From Patagioenas fasciata (taxonomy: Eukaryota > Chordata > Aves > Columbiformes > Columbidae), in contig NC_092522.1 of the NCBI RefSeq assembly GCF_037038585.1, positions 50,259,161-50,323,160 of the forward strand: a DNA stretch of 64,000 nt, read 5' to 3'. The translations under genes and the position numbers were made by a program. The notes under the pieces were generated by a model, which was not told where the DNA came from, did not search any database, and saw only the letters and a program-made list of their open reading frames with translations. This document shows positions 36,149-47,557 of the stretch, one piece after another (within the stretch, counting starts at the first letter, position 1; every line of letters begins with the position of its first letter).

Positions 36149-36710
36149 CATCACCAGCAGGTCAAAGGAGGTGATTCTCCCCTTCTCCTCAGCACTGGTG
36201 ATGCCACACCTGGAGTACTGGGTCCAGATCTGAGTTGTCCAGTAGTACAAGAGAGACGTGGACATACCGGAGTGAGATCAGCAAAGGACCACTAAGATGG
36301 TTATGGATGTGGAGCATCTGACAGATGAGAAAAGGCTGAGAGAGCTGGGACTGTTCAGCCTGGAGAACAGAAAGGTCCAGGAGATCTCATCAACATATAT
36401 ATAAAAATCTGATGGAAGTAGTAAAAAAGATGGAGCCAGACTTTTCTCGGTGGTGGTCAGTGACAGGACCAGAGGCAATGAGTACAAACTGAATCGGAGG
36501 AGGTCCCTTCTGAACATCAGGAAGAATGTTTTTACTATGAGGGTGACTGAGCACTGGCACAGGTTGGCCAGACAGGTTGTGGAGTCTCCCAGATGGAGGT
36601 ATTCAATACTTGACTGGACACTGTCCTGGGTGACCTGCCCAAGCTGACCCTGCTTGAGGATGGGTGTCGGACCAGATGATCTCAGAGGTCCTTTCCCACC
36701 TCAACCACAT
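36149..36710 (+). mobile_element. CR1 LINE 3' part, plus strand
   Basis: The copy starts within the reverse transcriptase C-terminal region (CACCTGGAGTACTG at about 36208) and proceeds through AGAGAGCTGGGACTGTTCAG, GACCAGAGGCAATGAG and GAGGGTGACTGAGCACTGG. The tail reads GGACCAGATGATCTCAGAGG. It stops at CCTCAACCACA without the octamer repeat, so the last few bases are lost or diverged. Many small indels mark it as old. The strand is opposite to the CR1 end 1.6 kb upstream. Confidence 0.92.
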
Positions 36711-38429
36711 CCGGGGAAGTGACCTTCCCTGGCATCAGAGCATCCATGCCAGTTTTTACTGAGGCCTCATGTAGCTATAAAATCCAATGTTTGTGAGAAA
36801 TATTTTCCCATATACAGGCGAACAGGTGTCAGACTTATCGGAAAAAAATAAAAGACATTTTTAATAGGCTCAGCATGATTGTTACATAGTTAAACATTAT
36901 TGTACAGAAGGAAGGCTCTGAAGTTTACCCCTTTTGTGGGGTTTATAGAGGTGTTATTGGGACACAGTTTTTAACCACAATGCATAAAAGACTTTGAGAT
37001 CAGAACAACGTCTCCTACCTTCACATGAGTCAACCAGAAAATGTTATTGTTACATATTTTGATCTGGAATTAGTAAATATCAAGAAAGTTTATCTAAGAT
37101 AACAGCTGTCATGTCTGTAGTCACTCCTGCTTAACTTGAAAGTAATTATTGTTGCATGACTGTCTCTGTCTTGTGCTGCAGTACAGGAGAAACATGGAAG
37201 ATCTTGTCCTTTGCCACTAGCTGCTCTGAAACCACAGTGTTGTGTACCCTGTTACTGGGAGAGCACATTGGAAAACCTGGCCATCAAGAAATGAGTCAAG
37301 GTCTCTCAAGTCTGTTCCTCTTGAATGAACACTAGAGTCATGGCAAAACGAGGTTGTTATGATGGATTTAAATACATACGCCAAGTGCATCTTTTGTTAC
37401 TAAGAGGTGCTTTTTTTCTGCATATAAAATAGCTAAGAAGTGTTATAAACTCATCATTGCTTGTTCTTCAGCAAGTGCTGATGCTAATCTATGGAAACAT
37501 ATCAGATGAGGAGGAGGCCCAAGCCTTCAAAGCCATTGTATTTTCCCAAATACACTAACAGCGCAGCTCAGAGCTCTGCAAACCCAGGCAATGACACAAG
37601 CTTGATATGGCAGGAGAATCTGACAAACATTGTAGGGGAGGCAGCAGTGCATGTGCACTGTTCAGCAAGATACTCTGATCATGGCACAACATCCTCATAC
37701 CACAGGCCTGCTGCTGGAGAGAACAGGGCAGAAGATAACAAATTCTCTATGTCTGGGTTCTGGTGCACTTTTTGAATGCCCCATGAGCAAGCAGATCCTG
37801 GCCTACACGTCCAGCTTGAGGATGTTGCTATTCCAGCAGCAGACTGGGGTATAGCTTGGAATTTAGTTGTAGCTGGAGCCATTCAATACATTTCTACCAC
37901 AGTGGGAAGAATTTAGCAGCTCCATGAGACATCAGGAGACCTAGCAGTTGCTCAGGTCATCCCCAGTATGTATAATGTATGGGATGATGAAAGAAACTGG
38001 CTGAAACGAATGTAGATACTGGTCCTATTACTGGCTGAGAAGCTGTAGTCAGTGGAGCATATGAAGGTTCAACTAAAGTATATCAGGACCTTATATATTA
38101 AGACCCTATTCACTATTTAAGAAAAAGGTTCTCATCCACCTGAACTGTATCCAGAACTGCAGTGTAAAGCACTTCAAGCCATATATTTTATCCTGGCTGC
38201 TTATTTACCAGCCAGCGTAAAATTTCACAGAGTGAATTATAAAAAATATTGCCTGTATGGAGTAAGGAAGGACAAGCAATAAGAGATATGAAATATGTCT
38301 TGTCTTTGTTTGTTCCTTAATTATCTGAATATGCAGACAGTCAGAAAAGCTCGCTATGGTGACATGCTTGAGGGAATTGCTTCAAACAGATGTCACCAAG
38401 AAAGTATCCCAGGTAAGGTGACAATTTTT

Positions 38430-38470
38430 GGAGAAAAAAAAGAAAAAGGAAGGAAGGAAAGAAAGAAAAG
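38430..38470. repeat. Purine-rich (GGAA)n/(GAAA)n microsatellite
   Basis: GAGAAAA followed by GGAAGGAAGGAAAGAAAG; an imperfect purine run. Confidence 0.85.
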
Positions 38471-38590
38471 ATTTTTCAGTGTTTGTCTGGGGATTTACTG
38501 TTAATCTGTGGATTTTATACTTCGACAGTGTCTAGTGATCAGTTTCAAGCAAGAACATAAACGGAATTGTGGATGTATGCAAAAGCCAAC

Positions 38591-38607
38591 TTTTTTTTTT
38601 TTTTTTT
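38591..38607. repeat. Poly-T tract (17)
   Basis: Seventeen T followed by AAAG. Confidence 0.9.
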
Positions 38608-41600
38608 AAAGTGTATAATTCTGAGTATCAAAACATAATGCAGCTGACTGTTTTGCTCAAGGTCTCCTCTTTCAGATTCTCACTCTACAGGCAGAATTCT
38701 TATTCACTTTTGGAACTATCCTTGTCCTTCCCCATCCTACTTAGAAAAATTGTCTTGAAGAGTCACAGTGAGATTGAAATCATAACCACTTACTAAAAAT
38801 ACCCACCGTCGCCTGTGTTGGAACCCCTTCTGGGCATCCTCCTGGGTTCATGGCAGTGTTTCACTATTCTAGCTTTCAGAAACATTGATGCTATGCTCTT
38901 CGATGGCCCATAAAGGCTGTCTCTATTCACCTGAGCTGCTGGTTTGAACCTCCACCAGTCACAACCACTGGAGAGCCCTTGGACCTGGCATCTGTCCTAT
39001 AAGTCATTGTGGCACTCCTCTTTTAGTTTTTGTTCCCAAGGGGAACCAGGGTGTAGGGGTCAGGGCAACAGAATATGCCACAGTCTTTGCACTCTGACAG
39101 ATGCTTGGTATCCAGGTAAAACTTCTCCCATCTGGCTTTTTCTAGGCATATGTTTTGTGTTCATAGATGAGCTGTGGTCATGCTTGCTAAGGAAGGTAGG
39201 CGCTGACAGGAGTGGGAACACTCACAGCTGTAGCAATGGCTATGTGCCATTGTCAGGTTTGTGGAATGACATAAGGCCATCAGCCACAGAGCTGCCTAAA
39301 TCTTTGACCACCCTCAGATGACATCCTTAAAGCTCAAGATTTTCCCTGCTCTTATCACCCTTATGACTAGTCTGGTCTTGTAAGCTCCATGACCAAGACA
39401 TCCAGGACACTAGGCCTTGAGGACATCACAAGGCATTTTGGTTCCCACTAAGCACACATTGTTCCTGAGAAAAGAGTTTTGCTGGGGAAAACCTCTTTTC
39501 CAGGGACAATGTACAAGGCTGCAAATAATAGGTGCAAATGGGAAAGATGTAACACTTTCTCACGTAACATCAGGGCACAGGGCAAGAAAAAGCAGTGCAC
39601 ATAGAAAGGAGCCTAAAGACAGGTAAAGGAGAGATTGCTTAAGGCATCGGGAGTGACAGTTAAAAAAACTGGGTGAGCATCTAGCACACCAGATCATTTG
39701 AAGTAAAGGGAATGAGAAGCGGGTATGGTCTGTGGAGCAGAGAGGCCATCACACAGAGTGGGATGTAGAGAAAAGGTCTGGGATACCTCAATGTGAGGAA
39801 AAGCAGCAGGCACTTCTCCATAGCTGACCATCTGCAGCTGCCAGAAATTTTCATTTCAATCCCTTTTATGATTACAGGTGCCCTGGACTTGCTTTTAGAG
39901 CTACACTGGATTTTAACATGTTGAAACACGCTGGAGTTTCCCTCCTGCAAAATTTTTAGAGAGAGAGGTTAATATGGCTCAGTGCCACAAGTCATCAGTC
40001 TCCAAGTGTGTTCCAACACAGCATTGCTCAGCAAGAAAATGTAGCCCTTTCATGAGCACTGGCTGTTACTGCATTTATTGCTGCTGTGTTGGAATTAGAT
40101 ATTAGGTTTTGTCAAAGCACAGTTTAGCATGCTAAGATTGTTCTTAGGATCTGCTGTTGCAGAGCTTGGAGCTTCTCATGGGAATTCAGAGAGGTAAGCA
40201 TTTTGCGTGATAGACCCCAGAACTCCTAAACAAGTTCAGCTGGAGAGCATCAGATATATCGTAGCCTATAGAAAGTAGTAGTGTTGCGTTCCTTATAAGT
40301 TGTTGGCACTGCTTGGGCAAAACTAATCCATTCAGACAGTATTATTTTGTTTGGAAAACATATCAAAGTAATCTAAACATCGAGAGTTACACACAATTCT
40401 TCAAACTCCTTTCAAAATCTCCTAAGGCAACTCAAGCTTTATTCAGCTAAGTACAAGTATGGAAGAACAGCATTTGAGGTAAAAAGTACAGGCTGTTTGC
40501 CTTCTATTTGCTAGTATGTGACTTCGGGGAGATCCTGTGCAGATAAACTCATTTGTGCAACAGTGAGTTTGCAAACAGGGTGTAAGTTTGGCATTTTAAT
40601 GAGATTAATTAAAACAAAAGAGCAATGTAATAAGCAGTGCCAAAGAACACTCTGATCTGGAGCTGATAGGTGCTCTGTAGCTGATGAGTGATATTCAGGT
40701 GGAGTGACAGCTCTGGCTAAAAGCACAAACAAGTCTTTCAGGTTCTCCAAAGCCACGCCTGAATTGCCACATGAGATCACTTCTAAGGCTACATCAGAGG
40801 TCCTGGTGCAGCAGAAGACCCTTGACCACTCCTTCTCTGAGGCACCATAGGAAACCTCCGCTGTGCCTACGCTGTGCAACAAGTACTGCTCTTCCATGCG
40901 TGGTGTACAGCCATTGCTTCTTGCTGTCCAGCAAGGGTTTCTAGTCCTTGTCTGCCTTTCAGCTGGCCTGCAGTCCCTCGTTGCCACTCCATTTCAGGGC
41001 TGTGCCTACTCATTGCTGTCACCCGCCAGCACAGGTACCACAGAGGGTAAGCAGTGGGCTGGTTGAGGAACACCATCTCCTAGGTAGGGTGGATGCATAT
41101 AGGATGACATTCTCTTGAGAATGAAAGACACTTCTAGAAACTTGGCCCATCTTTAGAGATGTATGTTTGGAACAGTCTGACCTATGAGGAATGGACAATG
41201 AAGAAAAAATATTTTTCTCTATTTGCCTCTCTAGCAAGGCAGCTGGAGTAATGGGAGGTCTAAGGGCTCCTGAGACAGGAGAGTTTGAGGGGAGACAGTC
41301 AATAGCAGTGATGCTAAAAATTAGTCTAGTTAAAAACAGGATTTGAAAAGGCCAGTCCTGACCTATTGTTTGTCTTTTTATTAGTGACAGAGCTCTTTTC
41401 TCTATATTTTTAATTTCTACATCCCTCCAAGAGAATGGCTTAATGAACTTTTTCTGAGGCTGGCTAATAAGCAATATGAGAGGCAATTCGAGGCAAGTAG
41501 CAAATGCCTTTTTTAAATATTGGCTTTTACCAGATCACTAACCATGCTGCTGTCCTGACCTGGGGTCATCAACAGGAACAGTCTGGTCCCAAACAAAGGC

Positions 41601-44600
41601 TTTTAGGGTTTTCCTTGCATGTGGGTCCTTTTGGGCTGCTAGTGGTGTGAGGCCACCAGCAAGAGCCATGTGAGAGCTACATGGTGTAGGATAGTCAAGG
41701 GACTGAGCCATGACGATGCTCTTGGTGTTGGTAGGAAATCACCAGGGACAATTTCCTTGTTTTCTCAGTCCCTGCCTCTATGTGTTCAGCCAAAATGTGC
41801 TTTCCTGTGATAGTTAACACGTGCTGCAGTCCTGAGACTGCAAATTCTGACAGCTGTAAAGTCCCACTGTAAGGTGAAGATATGCTGTTGACATGGACAG
41901 ATTAAAAAGAAGAATAACAGAGCTCTTTCAAGCGCTGAATAGCCTTCCTTATTTTTTTCTTTTTTCTTTAACAGGCCTTTCAGTAGCAAAAGCAACCCCC
42001 AGCAAAGCCTGGCATCTCATTGTCTCAGGCATCATTCAAATACATATTAAAAGGTTGATTTGTTCCAAAGAATTTACAGTCTAAATAGGGCAGACAAAGC
42101 GATGCGGGAAAGAAGACTGCATGTATACAAGAAAATAAAATAGGAGAGGGTCTATTCTCTGGCCCTTCAGGCCAGCCATGGTGTGGTTTGTGTCCACATG
42201 GCTAAACACTATCCCGCAGTGACTGGGGAAGGGGAAAACTCCATCCAAGCTGCCCTCTGGGGCAGTCCCTGGTGCATGCTATCCTCCAAAATGTGCACTG
42301 ACATTGTCTGGGGGAAATCAAGTCAGCATGGGCCAAAGCCATGCGAGTGAGTGTGTTAACAATTAAACAGTGTAGACAATTGTGGGCCAGTACTTGAGTC
42401 CCTGCCATGGCCTTGTTTTAATTACCATTTGCATGGACTGATTTTTGCCCAAGATTTTGTGGGAAACCCATGAAAAGCCTGAAATCCAACCTATATCTGC
42501 TGAGTCTTCCTCTGGTGCCTCATGCATAATTCTTTTCCTCTCATTCATTAAGTTTTCTTATTCTTTCTGTGCTGCATTAGTGTTTAGAAACAAGTCCTGA
42601 TGAGGATGTTGCTTTGACACTGTTAGTCGCATGGAAAGCGAAACCCCACTTGAGGTAAGTTGTAGGACCAACAGGTTGCTTAATTTGACAGCCAGTTTTA
42701 CCATTTTAGGAAAACAGGAGATATCTTTATGGTGTAAGACAACATGTCAAGGGATTATGTTCATTGATCTTTGTTTCATTCATTCATACACCCCCTCTTT
42801 GACCCTCAGCTTGGCTGTAAGTGCTCATCTTGTGTTTACAGACCATCTGGAGCTACAGTCTAAACATTCAGTTTGAACTTATATGTTTGTAAACTGAAAA
42901 TTTGTCCCCAATCAGTGTAGCTGAGATTGTGTTTGGTTTTAGTATTGTGTCTCAAATAAGCATAACAAGCATACACCCTACCCCCAATCAAGCAAATTAT
43001 GTAGTCCAGGTATCAATATCAAAGCCTATAGGAAAAAAAAAACGAGAAAGACCAAATTGCTGAATGTCAAAGATTGAAGCAGAAGAAAGACTGGTTACGA
43101 AGTCAAGTCTTTAGCCTCCAATTTTCATTTGCAGATATTAAAGGAGGAAATATCTGAAACACAAAATTCAAATATCCTTGCATCTTTCTTGGTGTGGGGC
43201 CAGGTTTCGGTATGCGGTTCTTTGCCCACCCCAAAGGCAGGTCACAGTAATTCAGAACTTCAAGACAACCTGGTCCAGAAGGCAAGAACATCCTCAGCAG
43301 GTTTCCTACCATGCAGGGCTCACCTGGAAATGTGGCCTTTGGAGAGAGACATGTATCCCTCTTGCATTCTATGAAACTTCAAGACAAGCTCAGGGGAACT
43401 TGAGAAAGTGACTGTGGCGGTTTCAAGGTAATTCATATAGGAAAAAATATTTTCATTTCATGTGTACATGGACTGTGACCCTTCCTTCTCTCTGGACAGG
43501 ACATAAAAGAAAGCAGAAAAGGATTGTTGCCCCTTTTGCTTGTTACATGTATGTACAAGGATCACTGAATGATGACGTAACTGTTCGCTGGAAGGTCAAT
43601 AGTGATGTGCCCATTCACAGGTGATGGGGAATTAACAGACTTTTCAAGTCTCCTGATCCATGAAATCTTCATTCTACTCAAGAAACTTATATAGAAATAC
43701 TGGTTACTACTAACAAACTATTTATTACATTACATTTAGTACAGTTTCTGCAATATTTATACAAGTTCTAAACAGCAGTATGATGTGATGTAGGGGTGAG
43801 GAATAAAGCAAATTAAAAAACTTTTCTAAGAACATATGTGAAATCTTTTCTTGAAGCAGGCACTAACAGCTGTCCCACACCCTGTCCAGCATCCACATCC
43901 CACAAAGAGTTGCCTTCTATGGGTTTTTTGTGCCAGCAGAGAAGGCATTTACAGACATTTGTAGACAGTGCTAAAAAATATCTGGCAAGATCCAAATACA
44001 CTAGGGGACTAAAAGAGGACCTGGAGAATTAATTTACCAAAGCAGAAAGGTTCATCCCTGTGAAATGCAATAATAACACCTCTTTGGTCCTCTCAGCAAC
44101 TAGCTATTAAATATTCTCACCTATTTGCTAGGTAAGCATGTAACATACCAACATGCAATGAGCAGTTGTTTCCAACTCTGGAGTCAGGCTGCATTTTCTA
44201 AACTTGTTAAGTGTGTTTGTTTCTAAACCCCACCCCATATTATTTTAATTTGCTTCTAGTTTATTAATTATAATCTAGCTTGCTATTTTTATGCTTTCTC
44301 AACAGCAGAACATCAGCTACCAGACTGCAGTCTCTAGCTAGTATCACTGGCTACTACTTCTGCTACTATCATTTAATCTACACAGACTTCTCCAAAATAC
44401 TGATCACTTCTCTGGCATTCAAAAAAGACATTGAAGATGTATGTGCATAATTTTTACTTCCTTTATGTAAGGGTGGGGTTATTCAAGTGAAATTCTTAAA
44501 ATAAGGTCATTACTGAGCTTCCACAGGCTGCTCTTTTCTTTAATCTGTAAGTTGATTTTCTAATTTATTTGTCGCTCATAGTAAAAAGCATAAAGCAGGC

Positions 44601-44856
44601 TGAAAACAAGTGAGATTGTTTCTTTGGTAAGTGGTAACATCATACTTGAAATTAATGAGGAAATCTAGATAAGTGATTTAGAAAATATTTTTTTTCCTTT
44701 TGTTTATAGATGGAAAATAATTTCCTCCAGGTGAGAGGTTCAATCAAGGCAAGGATGCTCAGAAGGTGTTCCATGAATGAGATCTCATGCTTATGAGCAT
44801 GTAGTCTTAAGATTATAGTTATGCTTTGTTAATTCATACCCTGAACCTAAATGATT

Positions 44857-44880
44857 CACACACAGACACACACACACTCA
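44857..44880. repeat. (CA)n microsatellite
   Basis: A short CA run interrupted once by GA. Confidence 0.85.
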
Positions 44881-45933
44881 TATGACTGTTTTCACTAGCA
44901 TCAGATCTGAATTTATATGGGTATCTGCAGTGTATATGCTACAACCATTCTACCTTTAGAGCGATGTCAAATTTACTGCTGTAGCAATGAGAACACAAAA
45001 GAGCATGAGTTTCACCCATGATGCCAAGAGACATGACCCCAGAACACGTTGGACACAACCTCATGCTGGGAAGACACCTGCCTAGTTAGGTGCGGCAGGG
45101 TCTGGTCCATGTTGTTGTAAGGGGGCTTGGCCAGCTTGGGGTGTTGGATTCCCACAGGCAGTGTTTGTGTGGTTCTTATGCTGGCAGAGCAACTGTTTTC
45201 CAAAAGCCCAGGTTGTTCAGTCTCTGCCTGAGACTGAGTCCATGCCAGGGAATTGGTGGGGGTAAAGTCACCCTTTTTCAGGCAAGCTAAAAGTAACGTA
45301 ATCATGGACACAGTGTATTCCATGGTTTGAGAGGGTATCACAACATGAAATCTGCACTTTGATGTCTGCCAGGGTTTATATTTAAGAAAAAGGCTCTACT
45401 AACCACTGTGGGCCTTTGCACAGAGCTGTTTCTACAAGCAAAACATGGAAGAGGACTGGAAAAGGCTTGTAGCATGGCCCTTGGCAGGGTCTCCGTCCAT
45501 TACCTGCAACACCAAACGAGGTTCCTGCTAGAGAAGATTAATGATATGGAATAAACTGAGAGGCTTCTGCCCTTTGGCTCTTCATGGTTATTAGTACCAG
45601 CCTCCCGCCCCTTGCTGCATGTGTTTCAGGGTGAGCTCTCCTCGGGGTTTCCTCTTCCCCTACTCCTTTTCATGCGAGACATGCCAACTGCCCTGGGCCA
45701 CCTGTGTCCAGCTGGGCATCTGCATCCTTCAGGAATGTTGTAACAATATAATTTGCAAATTGTTTGGGGATTGTAGGCTGAGGAATTTTAAAATATTCCC
45801 TGAGGTATTTCACTCCATTTGTTGTCTCAGTTGTTCTCTTGTGGAATCAAGTAAGAAGCAGTAAGAGATGAGTCTATTTTTCTTCCTCACTCCTTTTTGT
45901 ATGTGGAACTAAATTAGATCTCTGTGCTGACTA

Positions 45934-45970
45934 GGCTATAAAAGGGGCTCCAATGCAGGCAGGGCAGGTG
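45934..45970 (+). promoter_or_regulatory. Strong TATA-box match
   Basis: GGCTATAAAAGGGGC at 45934-45948 fits the extended TATA consensus including the flanking G/C bases, the form seen in very strong core promoters. A start would be expected near 45967. No open frame, CpG island or known gene follows, so it may drive a non-coding transcript, be a relic, or be chance. Confidence 0.3.
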
Positions 45971-46179
45971 ATTCAAAACAAAAGGCCTTGATTGAAGTGG
46001 TTACAATACACAGAACCACTAATGTTATTCTGGGCCATTCAGGGTAGTTTATAGCATTGTATAACAACAAACAAAGATGAAACTCAGTGTGCTTAGTGAC
46101 TCAAGAAATTTTTTCTTTAATTTATTTTCCTTCACTCATTGAAAGAATTTATTTTAAAGATTTGGAACATTTCTGTGAC

Positions 46180-46199
46180 TTTTTTTTTTTTTTTTTTTT
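46180..46199. repeat. Poly-T tract (20)
   Basis: Twenty T followed by CCC. Confidence 0.9.
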
Positions 46200-47108
46200 C
46201 CCTGGACCATTTTCCTGTCCCCAAAGCCTCTTTTATCAAAGATATCTTTGTAAATAGCTTCTTTTTCTTTCTGTGTGCTTGGTTGTCTTGCCAAATTAGC
46301 CGTGCTGCCATGGAGACGTGGCATCAGCAATCCTTGTTCTTTTTCTGTAGGATTTCACTAGGCCCTTGTCTCAGGACTTGACTGAATTAGAAAAAATAAT
46401 GAGTTATTGAATGCAAATGTGATACTCTTAACATTGCTGGTAATGGTGTTGTAAGTGTTGTATATTTCATGATGCAATGTGTCTTAGCTTTTGTCTCAAT
46501 ACATGTATCTCATGTATCTGTAGAGTTTTAGTTTATCCCATGATTCAAATGGGATATCAATACATTTATTTAGCAAATACGCTTGTTAGAGACATAGTAA
46601 CCTATATATGTCTAAAGATGGAAGAAGGTACATGAACCTTTCAGAAATGATGTCTCCTATCCATTGTTTTTTTCTTGTTTGTCCTCTGTATAAAATGTGC
46701 TACAACATTTGACAATATAAATGCCATTTTTGAAAAAAATGGACAAAACAGAATCTCTGTTCTACCTATGGCTGGAAATGACACTCCCCTAAGACTTGCT
46801 GCACACACCAGTTGAAATACACCTCATTATCCTGTCCATATTTCTTGTATCTTGCAGACTGCCAATCCTGCAGGAGAGAGCTTGTTTTAGGAGGATAAGG
46901 AAAGGGTTATTTTTGCAGGAAAACTTTATATTTTGCCATTTCCTGATGGAAAAAGACAACTCAAAACCAACCGTGCCAAAAATTTCCCCGCAAGTTCCAG
47001 GAGGGAGCTTCATGGGGAGCAGTCAGGTTTTTAAGCAGGTTTTCTCAAGATAAGCCTTTAGTTAGATAATCAGATGTTTCTTCTCCTCCACCCCGCCCCG
47101 ATGTTTTT

Positions 47109-47135
47109 ATTCCCCTGAGGGAGTCTCAGGGGAAT
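47109..47135. repeat. Perfect 11-bp inverted repeat
   Basis: ATTCCCCTGAG (47109-47119), a 5-base centre GGAGT, and CTCAGGGGAAT (47125-47135). About 0.3 such repeats with arms of 11 or more are expected by chance in 64 kb at spacing under 20, by my rough estimate. The GC-rich core resembles an AP-2 or EBF-type palindrome (inference) or a short stem-loop. Confidence 0.9.
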
Positions 47136-47406
47136 TTTTGAATGAATTAGTGTAAAAAAAAGCAGAGTTACATTTTGAAATTTCAGTTTTCCAGGAATAT
47201 TTTTTGGGCTGCAGTGTCAGTTTCCTGTTCCTCCTCAAAAGATGACATATCAATGGCTTTTTAGCAGAAATAAGCAATAAAAGCCAAACAAAATATTCCC
47301 TAGGAAACTTCACCTCTCCTCCCCTCTCAACCGCTGACACCGTGTTTGCAAATTAGGGCAATGTTCACATTGAAGCCATTGAGTCTGCACAATCACTTCC
47401 CTTTAT

Positions 47407-47437
47407 GAAGGTGTCATTTTATGGTACTGACACCTTC
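47407..47437. repeat. Perfect 10-bp inverted repeat
   Basis: GAAGGTGTCA (47407-47416), an 11-base centre, and TGACACCTTC (47428-47437). The AGGTGTCA word resembles a T-box site; two in opposite directions would be a palindromic arrangement (inference). Confidence 0.9.
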
Positions 47438-47537
47438 CACAGCAGCTGGAAATTCCCCTGGTGCAGCTACCTGCACAGCCCCTGCACTACAGCCCTCCTG
47501 ACTGGAGAAAAGATGACTTTGTTACACAAATCATCCT

Positions 47538-47557
47538 CATTGTTAATGAAAACAATG
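47538..47557. repeat. Inverted repeat CATTGTT-aatgaa-AACAATG
   Basis: Seven-base perfect arms with a 6-base centre. This is the third CATTGT-N8/9-ACAATG arrangement in the window. Confidence 0.9.

Larger units (their letters stand above)
36715..45930. other. Unique gene-free sequence
   Basis: No gene is recognised. The longest frames are 158 codons at 40511-40987 (minus, GTG start) and 155 codons at 41019-41486 (minus); neither has a domain. TTATCT-a-AGATAA followed by CAGCTG (37090-37108) forms a GATA pair plus E-box. The 37.5-38.1 kb stretch is GC-richer and could be an unrecognised old repeat. Confidence 0.6.

Noticed and set aside
37491..38100. Possible degraded retroviral or DNA-transposon sequence
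   Set aside because: No terminal repeats, protease, polymerase or transposase motif could be seen.
40511..40987. 158-codon minus-strand open frame
   Set aside because: Starts with GTG, no recognisable domain, and length is within chance; not called a gene.
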